64,000 nucleotides of DNA. Origin: an uncultured Bacilli bacterium. GTDB taxonomy: Bacteria; Bacillota_I; Bacilli_A; ML615J-28; CAG-313. This document shows, one piece after another, positions 17,249-27,341 of this stretch (positions are counted from its first letter, which is position 1; every line of letters starts with the position of its first letter). The notes below the pieces were generated by a model, which had not been told where the DNA came from, made no database searches, and was given only the letters and a program-made list of their open reading frames with translations. The DNA is taken from the NCBI GenBank assembly GCA_934133195.1, contig CAKPAZ010000005.1, positions 3,169 to 67,168 of the forward strand, given 5' to 3'. A program made the position numbers and the translations under genes.

Positions 17249-18346
17249 ATGGGATTAACAGCCGGAATTGTAGGATTACCTAATGTAGGTAAATCTACAT
17301 TATTTAATGCAATAACTAAAGCTGGAGCTTTCGCTGCAAACTTCCCCTTCGCAACCATTGAACCAAATGTTGGCGTAGTAGAAGTTCATGATGAAAGACT
17401 TGATAAAATTGTAGAAATAGTAAAACCTCGTAGCATTGTACCTACATCATTTTCATTCACTGATATTGCGGGTCTAGTTAAAGGTGCAAGTCATGGTGAA
17501 GGATTAGGCAATCAATTCTTATCACATATTCGTGATGTTGACGCAATATGTCAAGTAGTAAGATGTTTTGATAGTGATCAAATTATTCACGTTGAAGGAC
17601 GTGTTGATCCAATCGATGATATTGAAACAGTTAATTTAGAATTGATACTTGCAGATTTAGATGTAGTAGAAAAAAGAATTCCTAAAATTGAAAAAAGAGC
17701 ATTAATGAAAGTTGATAAAGATTCAGTAGTAGAATATGGTATTTTAAAAAAGTTACAAGAAGGTTTTTTAAATAATATTCCTGCACGCTTAATTCCATTA
17801 ACTGATGAAGAAAAACTCTTTATTAAAAATTATCAATTCTTAACAATGAAACCAATGCTTTATGTAGCAAATGTATCAGAAGATGATGTAGTTACTGGTA
17901 ATGACTACACAAAGAAAGTAAAAGAATATGCTGATAAAACAAATTCTAAAGTTGTTATTATTAGTGCAAAAATAGAAGAAGAGCTTAGTGCCCTAGATGA
18001 TGAAGAAAGACAAATGTTTTTAGAAGAACTTGGCATTAAAACAAGTGGCTTAGATGAACTAATTCATGAAGCATATGCTCTACTTGGCTTATGTACGTTC
18101 TTTACCGCAGGAGAAAAGGAATGCCGAGCTTGGACCTTTAAGAAAGGAATGAAAGCACCAGAATGTGCAGGTGTTATTCATAGTGATTTTGAAAAAGGCT
18201 TTATTAAAGCAGAAACCTACTCATATGACGATTTAATAACTTATGGTACTCCACAAAAAGTAAAAGAGGCAGGTAAAGTTAGACTTGAAGGAAAAGATTA
18301 TGTCGTTCAAGATGGCGATATAATGCTATTTAGATTTAATATTTAA
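17249..18346 (+). CDS. ychF: Redox-regulated ATPase/GTPase YchF (OBG family)
   Basis: Cytoplasmic P-loop NTPase that binds ribosomes and prefers ATP. GLPNVGKSTLFN starts at about residue 7. NFPFATIEPN is the family signature, DIAGLVKGAS is the switch II region, and the C-terminal TGS domain begins near residue 280 (TFFTAGEKE to the end DGDIMLFRFN). Length of 365 residues is exactly typical. AGGAGG precedes the ATG. Confidence 0.97.
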   Translation: MGLTAGIVGLPNVGKSTLFNAITKAGAFAANFPFATIEPNVGVVEVHDERLDKIVEIVKPRSIVPTSFSFTDIAGLVKGASHGEGLGNQFLSHIRDVDAICQVVRCFDSDQIIHVEGRVDPIDDIETVNLELILADLDVVEKRIPKIEKRALMKVDKDSVVEYGILKKLQEGFLNNIPARLIPLTDEEKLFIKNYQFLTMKPMLYVANVSEDDVVTGNDYTKKVKEYADKTNSKVVIISAKIEEELSALDDEERQMFLEELGIKTSGLDELIHEAYALLGLCTFFTAGEKECRAWTFKKGMKAPECAGVIHSDFEKGFIKAETYSYDDLITYGTPQKVKEAGKVRLEGKDYVVQDGDIMLFRFNI

Positions 18347-18363
18347 CGAAAGGAGATAATAGT

Positions 18364-19893
18364 ATGACACCTACAAATCAATACGTGGATAAACTTGCAA
18401 AAAGAAATCCTGAACTATATAAATACTTTTTACGTGGCATTGAAATTCTGGAATTACTAAATTCAAAAATGTATGAAGCTTACTTTGTCGGTGGTGTTGT
18501 ACGAGACTACTTATTAGGTGTTGACTTTAAGGATATCGACATTGCGACAGCCGCGACACCTAAAGAAGTACTAGATTTATTTCCAGAAGGAGATGGACGT
18601 TTTTCAGAACTTGGATGTGTAGAAATTAGAGAAGGAAATATGCTATTTCAAATTACCACATTTAGAGATGAAAAACTTGTAACCACAAGAAAAACTAAAA
18701 ACATCCACTATTCAAAAAAATTAATAGATGATGTTTTAAGAAGAGATTTTACAATTAATGGATTGGCACTATCTTCTAATCTTAATGTTATCGATATTGT
18801 TGGTGGCCAAAAAGATTTGAAAAAAGGCGTAATCCAAGTAATTGGTAAACCTAAAGTAAGATTTAAAGAAGATCCTCTAAGAATGCTTCGAGGCATTGAA
18901 TTGATGGCAAGATATAACTTTGTACTATCTGGTTCAACAATAAGAGGAATGAAAAGATGTCGTAAGTACATACCTGATATATCACAAATGAAATTATCAG
19001 AAATGCTACTTAAGATAATGAATGGAAAATATGCTAAAAATGCGCTATATCAAATGGCTAATATAGATTTATTTAGCAGTGATGCTGTATATGCAAAATG
19101 GTTGCTTGGAATATGTCGTAAATATAAGAAAACTAATGTTACTGAAAAGTTAGCTTTATTATATTATATGTATGGCTCTATTCCAAAAAATACTTGCTAT
19201 ACACATCAACAACTTCAAGAAATGGAAAAGCTCATTATGATGGCTAAAGTTCTTGATAAACAACCAATTGATGGAATGATGCTTTATAAATATGGAAGTC
19301 CAATTGTTTTATCTGCTAACTATATGCTCGCAAGCATGGGTGGAAAATATAAAGACAAAGGTAGATTTATTAAAAAACTAGATAAACGTCTACCACTACA
19401 TGATCGTAGAGATTTTAGATTTACCGCAGAAGAATTGATTCAAATGTTGGATGGTAAAACAGGACCAAAAATTACAGAGATTATGGAACTCTTAATTGAT
19501 AAGGTAATTCGTGGGGAAATACTTAATAATAATACAATAATACGACAAGAAGCAATGCGAATAATTGCATTAGAAAATCTTGATAATCCGACACCAAAAC
19601 CAAAACCTGAAGAGCCACAACCAGTTAAACAGGACCCTACTCCTACACCAGAACCTCAAGTTACTGTTACACCAAGAGTTGAAGTTGTTGTTGACGTTGA
19701 ACAAATAAAAGCTAAGTACGCTGAAGAATACAAGAGTTTATATGCATCATATATGCGTTCCGTTCAAGGATATCAATCAATGTCTGAAGAAGAAAAACAA
19801 GAAGTAAGTCGTAGCGTAAAAAATAGAGTACGTAATGAATTACTTTCTAAAAATGCAAATTATAATATTTTAGTTGAAAGGGGAATAATCTAA
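18364..19893 (+). CDS. cca: CCA-adding tRNA nucleotidyltransferase with C-terminal extension
   Basis: Adds or repairs the 3' CCA of tRNAs. The catalytic head has FVGGVVRDYLLG and the DID metal motif near residue 59, then RRDFTINGLAL. The RNA-binding neck and body run to about 400 (DPLRMLRGIELMARY). At 509 residues it is about 100 longer than usual. After residue 408 comes a Pro/Glu-rich linker (PTPKPKPEEPQP and a second Pro run), then a charged helical tail of about 65 residues of unknown role. It overlaps yhaM by one base. AAAGGAG precedes the ATG. Confidence 0.92.
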   Translation: MTPTNQYVDKLAKRNPELYKYFLRGIEILELLNSKMYEAYFVGGVVRDYLLGVDFKDIDIATAATPKEVLDLFPEGDGRFSELGCVEIREGNMLFQITTFRDEKLVTTRKTKNIHYSKKLIDDVLRRDFTINGLALSSNLNVIDIVGGQKDLKKGVIQVIGKPKVRFKEDPLRMLRGIELMARYNFVLSGSTIRGMKRCRKYIPDISQMKLSEMLLKIMNGKYAKNALYQMANIDLFSSDAVYAKWLLGICRKYKKTNVTEKLALLYYMYGSIPKNTCYTHQQLQEMEKLIMMAKVLDKQPIDGMMLYKYGSPIVLSANYMLASMGGKYKDKGRFIKKLDKRLPLHDRRDFRFTAEELIQMLDGKTGPKITEIMELLIDKVIRGEILNNNTIIRQEAMRIIALENLDNPTPKPKPEEPQPVKQDPTPTPEPQVTVTPRVEVVVDVEQIKAKYAEEYKSLYASYMRSVQGYQSMSEEEKQEVSRSVKNRVRNELLSKNANYNILVERGII

Positions 19894-20828
19894 TGAGAAA
19901 ATTTAATGATATGAAAATTGGTGAAGATGTATCTTTTTATGCATTAGTGGAAGGATTTCAACTTCGTTATACCCCAAATAAAAGTGCATATTATAGTGCA
20001 AGTCTATCAGATGGTGATCAAATAGTTGACGCAAGAATTTGGGATACTGGCATCGTTGAAAATGTAAATATGACAAAAGGCGATATATATTACTTTACAG
20101 CTCATATTAATGAATATGCCGGTAAAACTCAATTTGTGATTAAAGCTGCGCGTAGTATTACTGAAGATGAAATTGATAAAAAAATATTTTATCGTTCTGC
20201 TCCAATAACAGAAGAAGCTTTAAGAATGGAAATAAAACGTTATATTAATAAAATTGAAAATCCTATTTTAAAAGAACTTGTAATTCAAATGATTAGTAAG
20301 GTAGCAAATGATTATTTTACTTTCCCTGCTGCGATGTCTATGCATCATAATTATGCATCAGGCCTTGCTTATCATACATATACAATGTTAAGACTTGCTG
20401 ATACATATTTAGAATTATATCCAGGAATGAGCCAAGACTTGTTATATGCAGGTACAATTGTTCATGATATTGGTAAAACCAAAGAATTAAGTGGTATTCA
20501 TGGAACTGTTTACACTGAAGAAGGAAACCTTTTAGGCCATATAGTTATTGGCTTACAAATGGTTGCGTCCGTCGCTACTACCCTTGGTGTAGAAGACACT
20601 GAAGAAGTAAAGGCATTATCTCACTTAATTGCTTCTCATCATGGAGAACTTGAATTTGGAAGTCCAAAAGAACCTGGAATGCTAGAAGCATTTGCTCTTC
20701 ATTTTATGGATCTTGCGGATGCAAAAATGACAGCCGTATCTACAGAAGTAGTAAAAACTGAAAAAGGTAAAAGCACTGGTCCAATTGGAAGTATTGGTAG
20801 AAAAACAATATATCGCGCAAACTTATAA
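19893..20828 (+). CDS. yhaM: 3'-5' exoribonuclease YhaM family protein
   Basis: An N-terminal OB fold (about residues 10-90) is followed by an HD domain with HHNYASGLAYHT, HDIGKT near residue 191 and SHHGELEFG. This is the YhaM arrangement: a metal-dependent 3'-to-5' RNase involved in RNA turnover. Length of 311 residues matches. The ATG overlaps the cca stop by one base, so both are translated together, a plausible pairing of tRNA end repair and RNA trimming. Confidence 0.93.
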   Translation: MRKFNDMKIGEDVSFYALVEGFQLRYTPNKSAYYSASLSDGDQIVDARIWDTGIVENVNMTKGDIYYFTAHINEYAGKTQFVIKAARSITEDEIDKKIFYRSAPITEEALRMEIKRYINKIENPILKELVIQMISKVANDYFTFPAAMSMHHNYASGLAYHTYTMLRLADTYLELYPGMSQDLLYAGTIVHDIGKTKELSGIHGTVYTEEGNLLGHIVIGLQMVASVATTLGVEDTEEVKALSHLIASHHGELEFGSPKEPGMLEAFALHFMDLADAKMTAVSTEVVKTEKGKSTGPIGSIGRKTIYRANL

Positions 20829-20864
20829 AATAAAAAAGCTGAGCGTTAATTGAAATACAAAAAT

Positions 20865-20895
20865 AAATGTAGACACAAAAAAGTGTCTACATTTT
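20865..20895. terminator. Bidirectional terminator between yhaM and the minus-strand gene
   Basis: AAATGTAGACAC at 20865-20876 pairs with GTGTCTACATTT at 20883-20894 around six As. T-rich sequence follows on both strands. Confidence 0.85.
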
Positions 20896-20912
20896 CTTGA
20901 TTATTTCATTAA

Positions 20913-21443
20913 TTACTCAGCTTTATTTTCGTCTATAAATGTATATTTAATGTCCATAGCAATAAAATTTTCAATACGTCTAAATTTTAAAAGAGTGTTA
21001 GCTCTTTGTACAAATAATGTATCAACCGCTTCCCAAATAAATACCCAGGCAAAAATATTAATACACTCAGTTAAGACTGCTCCAATATTTAGATTTGATA
21101 ATATAATCATTACTGATAAAGCAATTACGCCAATTATAATACATGAAATACCAAAAATTTTTTTCCTTTTGATATCTCTTAATAAATCGTGATATTGAAG
21201 TGTATAATAATTTTTAATTGCTTTATTGAATGTTTGCATATCATTATCACTCAATCTATTACAATGAATGTTTAATGATAATAAAGTCTTAGGATGAAAT
21301 TCACTTGCACAATTTTCTAGAAAGTTTGCTACCTCATTGGAAATTACAGGTTTTCCTTCTAGTGAATATGGTGATAAAAAATTTGATGTATCATTAATGG
21401 CCATATCAATACTAGATTTTTCAATTATAATATTCTTTTTCAT
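20913..21443 (-). CDS. Uncharacterised two-helix membrane protein
   Basis: A 176-residue protein with a hydrophilic N-terminal region of about 100 residues. Two close TM helices follow (IIIGVIALSVMIILS and NIFAWVFIWEAVDTLF), with a basic C-terminal stretch. I do not recognise the family. The frame opens at 21464, but AAGGAG before the ATG at 21443 sets the start. It lies downstream of the two large foldase-like genes but is separated by their terminator, so it is probably transcribed on its own. Confidence 0.7.
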   Translation of the reverse strand: MKKNIIIEKSSIDMAINDTSNFLSPYSLEGKPVISNEVANFLENCASEFHPKTLLSLNIHCNRLSDNDMQTFNKAIKNYYTLQYHDLLRDIKRKKIFGISCIIIGVIALSVMIILSNLNIGAVLTECINIFAWVFIWEAVDTLFVQRANTLLKFRRIENFIAMDIKYTFIDENKAE

Positions 21444-21512
21444 AATTAACTCCTTAATATACAATTAATTATATTATATTAATAAAAAAAAGTCTAGAAC
21501 CTAGCAAATAAA

Positions 21513-21545
21513 AAAATAGCTATACCTCAAAAGTATAGCTATTTT
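21513..21545 (-). terminator. Terminator of the foldase-like operon
   Basis: AAATAGCTATAC at 21514-21525 pairs with GTATAGCTATTT at 21533-21544, with A- and T-runs on the flanks. It ends just before the stop codon of the minus-strand gene. Confidence 0.85.
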
Positions 21546-21551
21546 ATTTAA

Positions 21552-24098
21552 TTATTCAGCTACTGTATAGTTATCAGCAATTAAATCTAATAAGCCATTA
21601 GCCATTTCTTCATTAGCCCATTTAGTATCTTTGATTTGTTCTTTACATAAATCTAAAATAGTATTCATAGTTTTAGCACCAGCTACATTATTAATCTTTA
21701 ATAGAGCATTAATAGCAGGAACATAGAAATTAGTAATAGCAGTAGATTTAGTTGATGTACCTTTTTCTACATATTCATCGTATTCAAGTAAAGTAATATT
21801 TACTTGTTTTTCTGTTGAATTTGTATAAGCAGGAGCATTAGCTTTAATTATACTTAATTTATAAGCAGTTGAAACATTTGCATCTTCATCACTTGATTGT
21901 GCAAAGTAGAATACATCAGATGTAAAGTCAAGTGCAGTTACGAAATGACCAGTATCATTCTTAGTATAATGATATCCAGGGTCAAGTGATTGACCTGTAA
22001 TCTTAGTACCAATGTTTTTACCTTCTTCATCAGTTAATTCATCATAATTATTAATCTTATCATATAAAGTTTTAATTTCATTTTTAATTGCTTCATTGAT
22101 AGATGAAGAATTAGTGTAAGAAGTAGAAGTAACAACACTTAAACGAAGACCTGCAGCTTTAAATTTACCCCATACAACATGGCCATTAGAAGCAAGTTTA
22201 TAAGAAACAGCAGTTTCTTGTAAAGCAGTTTCTAAAGTTTTACCAAGTTTAGAATTCTTAGTTACACTTTCTTCAGCAATTTCATATACCTTTTCAATAA
22301 GTTCAGCAGATAGTGGATCAGTATCAACACCTTCAAGATATTCATCAGCTACGCCATTGTTATCTTTGTCATAGTAAGCCATAACACCGATAATGCTAGC
22401 GCTGAAGTATTCTTTAAGAAGTTCTCTCATCTTTTCTTGTACAGCATCATCTGTTTCAACAGTTTTTGTTGTACCGCTTTCTTCATCTTCAACTTCTTTA
22501 GTTGAAACCCATAATGATCTTGCTAATTTATTTTTAGCATAAGAATAAATGCTTCCATCAAGGTTGAACATTAATTCTTTTTCATCTTGAACACCAAGGT
22601 AATCACGTAAGAAGTTTTCCCAACCATAGTTAGCAGGATAACCATTTTCTTCATAGTTGCCTTGTTCAAATGCAGTTTTATATTTAGTTACATCTGATTT
22701 ATAGAATTCATCATATTTACTTTGATTTAAGATTTCACCAGTTTGATAGTTGTAAATAGTATTGTAGTTTTCATTTGTTAAAACAACATATTGTTGTAAT
22801 AATAATAAAGATATAATTGAACCATATTTTTTAGTTAACTTTTCAAATAATTGTTGTGCAGTTAATTCATATGTTTTTCCTTCATATTCAAAACTTGCAA
22901 CAACTGTCTTGCTTTCATCATATGTTACTTTGTAAGCATCATATTCACTAATTGATAATGCTGAGTAAGCAGCGTTGTAATCAACAACATATTTAGTTTC
23001 AAGACCTTGATCATAAATCTTTAGATTGATTTTATTACGTTCTTCATTTAAAACTTTTGTAATATAATCATTGCTAATTGATTGTTCAACTAAAGAGTGG
23101 AAAATTTCATTCATTTCATCTTCAGTTAAATCTTTGAATTCTTTAGAACCATCACTAACTTCATCAAGTTTAATAGCTAAGAAACAACGACTTCCGTATG
23201 AAATTGGACCATGAGTATATGATTTATTTTCATCTTCAGTTAATTTTTTTAAGTCTGCAACTCTTGAAGCAATAACTGAAGAAATATCTGTTAACTCTTC
23301 ATAAGTATATGAAGTTTTAACTTCTGATTCTTCACCATTGATTGCTTGATACATTCTTGTGAAAACTTCTTCAAGAGATTTACCATTAGTATTCCAACTA
23401 CTATTTAAATCTTTAAGTTCTACACCAGCAAGTTCCATAACTTCTTTAGCTTGTTTTTCAGAATCAAATGTTATAATGATTGCTTTATATGTAGGACGAT
23501 GTTGTCCTTCATAGTAAGATTTGTAATCATCTTCAGTAAAATAATTTTCTTCATTTTCATCATCAGCGTTATAATCTTCAACAAATTTCTTGAATGCACT
23601 AACAGCAAAACTCATTCTTACATATTCATCATGATAATATTGAGTCCATTCTTCTTCAGTTTTTAAGCCGATAGCACGCATATTCTTTTTGAATTCATTA
23701 AGCTTCTTTTCTTTTTCTACAGGATCAGTAGGAATGTCAGCTTTTGTGTTATCTTCTTCATCAACACCGTAAATGATTTGATCAAGATTTACTTTGAAAG
23801 TATCTTCATTATAGTGTGAATCATAAACAGAAGGGTCAGTACCTAATATAATTTTGTCAATCCAACTAGTTAATTCATCTAATCCATATGATTGAACTAA
23901 ATGATTGTAAATAGCTTGATTAGTTACTTTATAATTTCCCATTTCTACAAATGAAGCAGTAGGATTTTCAATAGTTGGTGTTACACTAGGATAAGGTTTT
24001 TTAGAATTATCCTTTTTACAACTAACTACAGTAAAAAGACAAATAATAGCTAATAGACAAGGAAGAATGCGTTTGAATAATAATATATTTCTTTTCAT
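21552..24098 (-). CDS. Giant PrsA/SurA-like lipoprotein with two foldase-type modules
   Basis: A surface lipoprotein of 848 residues with lipobox TVVSC near residue 27. Two repeating modules can be seen: a SurA/PrsA-type helical start (GNYKVTNQAIYNHLVQSYG near 55, and again YEGKTYELTAQQLFEKL near 405). Each is followed by a parvulin-like stretch (YKAIIITFDS to CFLAIKL, and GVMAYYDKDNNG to GHFVTALDF). This suggests an extracytoplasmic chaperone, perhaps without isomerase activity. It is collinear with the upstream gene, a tandem paralogue. GGAGGA sets the ATG at 24098, 12 bases after that gene. The family assignment is by pattern, not search. Confidence 0.65.
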   Translation of the reverse strand: MKRNILLFKRILPCLLAIICLFTVVSCKKDNSKKPYPSVTPTIENPTASFVEMGNYKVTNQAIYNHLVQSYGLDELTSWIDKIILGTDPSVYDSHYNEDTFKVNLDQIIYGVDEEDNTKADIPTDPVEKEKKLNEFKKNMRAIGLKTEEEWTQYYHDEYVRMSFAVSAFKKFVEDYNADDENEENYFTEDDYKSYYEGQHRPTYKAIIITFDSEKQAKEVMELAGVELKDLNSSWNTNGKSLEEVFTRMYQAINGEESEVKTSYTYEELTDISSVIASRVADLKKLTEDENKSYTHGPISYGSRCFLAIKLDEVSDGSKEFKDLTEDEMNEIFHSLVEQSISNDYITKVLNEERNKINLKIYDQGLETKYVVDYNAAYSALSISEYDAYKVTYDESKTVVASFEYEGKTYELTAQQLFEKLTKKYGSIISLLLLQQYVVLTNENYNTIYNYQTGEILNQSKYDEFYKSDVTKYKTAFEQGNYEENGYPANYGWENFLRDYLGVQDEKELMFNLDGSIYSYAKNKLARSLWVSTKEVEDEESGTTKTVETDDAVQEKMRELLKEYFSASIIGVMAYYDKDNNGVADEYLEGVDTDPLSAELIEKVYEIAEESVTKNSKLGKTLETALQETAVSYKLASNGHVVWGKFKAAGLRLSVVTSTSYTNSSSINEAIKNEIKTLYDKINNYDELTDEEGKNIGTKITGQSLDPGYHYTKNDTGHFVTALDFTSDVFYFAQSSDEDANVSTAYKLSIIKANAPAYTNSTEKQVNITLLEYDEYVEKGTSTKSTAITNFYVPAINALLKINNVAGAKTMNTILDLCKEQIKDTKWANEEMANGLLDLIADNYTVAE

Positions 24099-24112
24099 CT
24101 TTTTTTCCTCCA

Positions 24113-27100
24113 TTATTTATTTAAATCTTCTTCGCTAACTTTAATAATAATATCTAAGATTCTATTAAATTCAGCAGAGTCATCAGAAACATTAATACCA
24201 CCCTTATTATCTTTTAGGTATTGAATGAACTTAGCAGATAAAACATCAGAACCAGATAATTCAGTAACAGCATTAGTATACCAAGTATCAATTCTTGATT
24301 TAATTTCTGTATCTAGAGTATAACCACTTGTATATTCGATATCATATTCATCTTTTAATGTTTTAACAGCTTCATCATAAATTTCTTTCTTATATGTAAC
24401 TGTAGCATTAGCATTGTTAGATGCTTTTTGAACTAAGTTATAAATTAATACATCTTTTTCACTAGGAAGTTCAGAAATATCAGTTACGCCTAAAGCGATA
24501 ATCTTGTGATAACCATAAGTAGTTTCAGTAGTATTTTTAGAAATATAAGGAACATCAAATGTGCCTTCATAACCAGCTTCTTTAATATCTTTATACATTG
24601 TTTCAAGTTCATCTAAGAATTCTTCAGCAAGACTTGAAGTGTTACTATAGTCTTGAGCACTTTCAACTTTTAGCATTAAACCAGCTTTTTTGAATTTAGC
24701 CCAATAGTTGTATGTATAAATTGTATCAAGTTCAGTTGGAGCACTTAATGGTTCTTCAAAACCAGCATTTTTATAATTTGTAACAATTTCATTTAATTGA
24801 TTGTAAATACCACTCTTATCAGTAGAATCAGCTAATTCTAATACTTTTGCAAGTAATTCATCAACTAAAGCTCTTTGTTCATCTGTCCAAGTAGAAGTTT
24901 CAAATTCATAATTGTCATCATCAATTGTGTGTTTGTCACTTTGTGTATCTACTTCACTATCAAAATCATTATCAACATAAACCATAAGGTTAACTACTTT
25001 TAAGCCATACCATTTTTCTTGAGCTTCTTTCATCTTCTTATAAACATCAGTTTCTTCCCAAGTGCCTTGACCAGCAGTTGTATATAAACTTTCTGTATAA
25101 GCAGTTAATGCTTTTGTATAAACGGAACCACCAAAATTAGCATTTGTTAATAATTCTTCATCAGAATAAGAACCAAAGTAATCATGTTTAAAGTTATTCC
25201 AACCATATTTAGCAGGGAAGTTAGGAGTAAATCCATAATATGCTAAGTATGAATATGTAAAGTAATTTAATTCAAAATTCTTACGGAATCCACCAATTTC
25301 ATTTTCAAGTAATTCTCTAAATGTTTTACTATCTTTAATATCATTTGTATATGAATTATAAATAGTATTAAAGCTACTTGAAATAATACGATATTGGTTA
25401 ATTAGATCAACAGCAGTAGAAACAGCATATTTAGCTTTTAATTCTTCAAATAAAGTTTCAGCAGAAATTTCAACATCTTTTTTATTTACAGTAAATCTAG
25501 CAACAACTGTAGATTCTTTTTTCTTTGAATCAACATATTTATCATAATCAGTAAGTTTTAATGTAGTTTCATAGAAGTAAGTATAACGATAATCATAAAT
25601 AGCTTCTAAGTAACGATCAAAAATTTGTAAATTAGCTTCTTGACGTTTTTGATAAATCATCTTAGAAATATTATTGTCAGTTAATTCAGCTTCTAATAAT
25701 TTTTCTTCAATTTCAGCTTTAATATCAGCATCATTATAATCATTAATTACTTGTTTTCCCCATTTGATTGCTAAAACATAATAATCACCACATTTTTGAG
25801 GTTTGATTGTATATGTCTTATAGAATTTACTTGCATCATCTGATAATGGGTATGTAGTAGAATCAACTTTTAAAATAGATGATAATGAAGAGTTAATATC
25901 AGAAAGTTCTTTTGTAGACCAAACTAATTTAACACCTTTTTCTTCTAATTCATCAAGTTTTTCTTTTGAAAAACTATAAGTGTAGAATGGATCAACATCA
26001 GCAACAGTTAATGTAGTATCTTCATCAGGTTCAGTTGCAGGTTCAACAGTAAATTCAAATGTTGATTTAGATTCATCTAAGTCATCATACTTAACTGTTG
26101 CAGTAACAGTAACCTTAACATTTTTAGCATCTTTACCATCTTCACCAACAGGAGAAGTATACACTAAAGTTTTACCATCTTCGCCTAAAACTAAATTTGA
26201 GTTTTCAGCAACAGACCAAGTAATTGTAGCAACATCACTTAAACCGTTTAATTTAACTTCTAGAGGAAGAATTACATTTCCTTTAACAGTTTTGTGATCT
26301 TCTAATACACTCTTAATAGCAGCGTTAATCTTTGATAAAGTCTTTTCTTTTGAAATAGTTTCAGTATAGTCATCACTTGAAATTTGTTTATCAAGATATT
26401 TATATACTAAATTATATAATTCAAAGAATTTATCCATTACTTCAGTAGAAGATAAGAATTCACTAGCAGGAATAGTTGTATCATTAGAATTGTTATAATC
26501 ATAACTTGCTTTAACCCAACCATCTTTGCCAAGTACAACACTATTAGTATTAATACCAACAGAACTCATAGCTTTTAAAGCAGCTTCTTCACTTGTGAAA
26601 GGAATAAATAAACCAATTACATTGTCAGAATAGTTTTCTTCGTAATATTCTTTGAATTTGTCTTCATCAAAGTAACCATCTTTACCATCTTTTTCACGAC
26701 TAGCTTTTAATTCAGCTTTGTAAACTTCTTTAGCAGCTTCTCTACGTGCATATTGTAAAGCATAGAATTTACGAACAACTGTCCAAACAGATGAATCTAA
26801 TTTGTAAGCATCTTTATCAGCTTCATCAACACTCTTTATAAGGTTGTTCATTAATAAAGAATTAATTAAATCATCCCATTTTTCTTGGTTAGCTTTTTTA
26901 ATTCCTTCTTCATCAGTAGAAGTAAGAACTTTTGTAAATACACTTTCCATAATGTATTTATCTAAACCACTAAGTTCATCAAGTGAAGTAGATTTAACGT
27001 TTACTTCATTTACTTTTTCTTCGTAAATCTTACTATCAACAAGTCTTAGTAATTCATCAACACCATAGCTTTGTTTCATGTATGTATATAAACGATCATT

Positions 27101-27283
27101 AGTAACTTTCATGTCACCAAGAGTTAGATATACATCATCACTTTTGTCAATCTTAGGTGTTTTGTTTGAGCATCCTTTTGCGGATGTAACAACAATTGCG
27201 ATAATAACAACAAGTATTAACGCAAGTGCAACTGGGGCTATACGCTTAGCGGCGTCTTTTCCAGTCATAGCTTTTTCACTCAT
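24113..27283 (-). CDS. Giant PrsA/SurA-like membrane-anchored protein with inserted Ig-like domain
   Basis: A 1056-residue paralogue of the downstream protein. The N-terminal hydrophobic segment (IAPVALALILVVIIAIVV) is followed by a Cys, but the lipobox is poor, so it may be anchored by the helix. The first foldase-like module begins at LGDMKVTNDRLYTYMKQSYG near 57. Between about 325 and 418 lies a beta-rich domain (ATITWSVAENSNLVLG, VKVTVTATVKYDD, FEFTVEP) resembling the atrophied bacterial Ig domain, absent from the paralogue. A second module starts near residue 610 (KKDVEISAETLFEELKAKY). AAGGAG favours the ATG at 27283 over the in-frame GTG at 27292. Confidence 0.65.
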   Translation of the reverse strand: MSEKAMTGKDAAKRIAPVALALILVVIIAIVVTSAKGCSNKTPKIDKSDDVYLTLGDMKVTNDRLYTYMKQSYGVDELLRLVDSKIYEEKVNEVNVKSTSLDELSGLDKYIMESVFTKVLTSTDEEGIKKANQEKWDDLINSLLMNNLIKSVDEADKDAYKLDSSVWTVVRKFYALQYARREAAKEVYKAELKASREKDGKDGYFDEDKFKEYYEENYSDNVIGLFIPFTSEEAALKAMSSVGINTNSVVLGKDGWVKASYDYNNSNDTTIPASEFLSSTEVMDKFFELYNLVYKYLDKQISSDDYTETISKEKTLSKINAAIKSVLEDHKTVKGNVILPLEVKLNGLSDVATITWSVAENSNLVLGEDGKTLVYTSPVGEDGKDAKNVKVTVTATVKYDDLDESKSTFEFTVEPATEPDEDTTLTVADVDPFYTYSFSKEKLDELEEKGVKLVWSTKELSDINSSLSSILKVDSTTYPLSDDASKFYKTYTIKPQKCGDYYVLAIKWGKQVINDYNDADIKAEIEEKLLEAELTDNNISKMIYQKRQEANLQIFDRYLEAIYDYRYTYFYETTLKLTDYDKYVDSKKKESTVVARFTVNKKDVEISAETLFEELKAKYAVSTAVDLINQYRIISSSFNTIYNSYTNDIKDSKTFRELLENEIGGFRKNFELNYFTYSYLAYYGFTPNFPAKYGWNNFKHDYFGSYSDEELLTNANFGGSVYTKALTAYTESLYTTAGQGTWEETDVYKKMKEAQEKWYGLKVVNLMVYVDNDFDSEVDTQSDKHTIDDDNYEFETSTWTDEQRALVDELLAKVLELADSTDKSGIYNQLNEIVTNYKNAGFEEPLSAPTELDTIYTYNYWAKFKKAGLMLKVESAQDYSNTSSLAEEFLDELETMYKDIKEAGYEGTFDVPYISKNTTETTYGYHKIIALGVTDISELPSEKDVLIYNLVQKASNNANATVTYKKEIYDEAVKTLKDEYDIEYTSGYTLDTEIKSRIDTWYTNAVTELSGSDVLSAKFIQYLKDNKGGINVSDDSAEFNRILDIIIKVSEEDLNK

Positions 27284-27341
27284 TTTTTTCACTCCTTTTT
27301 AAAAAAATTGGTTATTTATATCTTTTGAAAATAACAAATAT

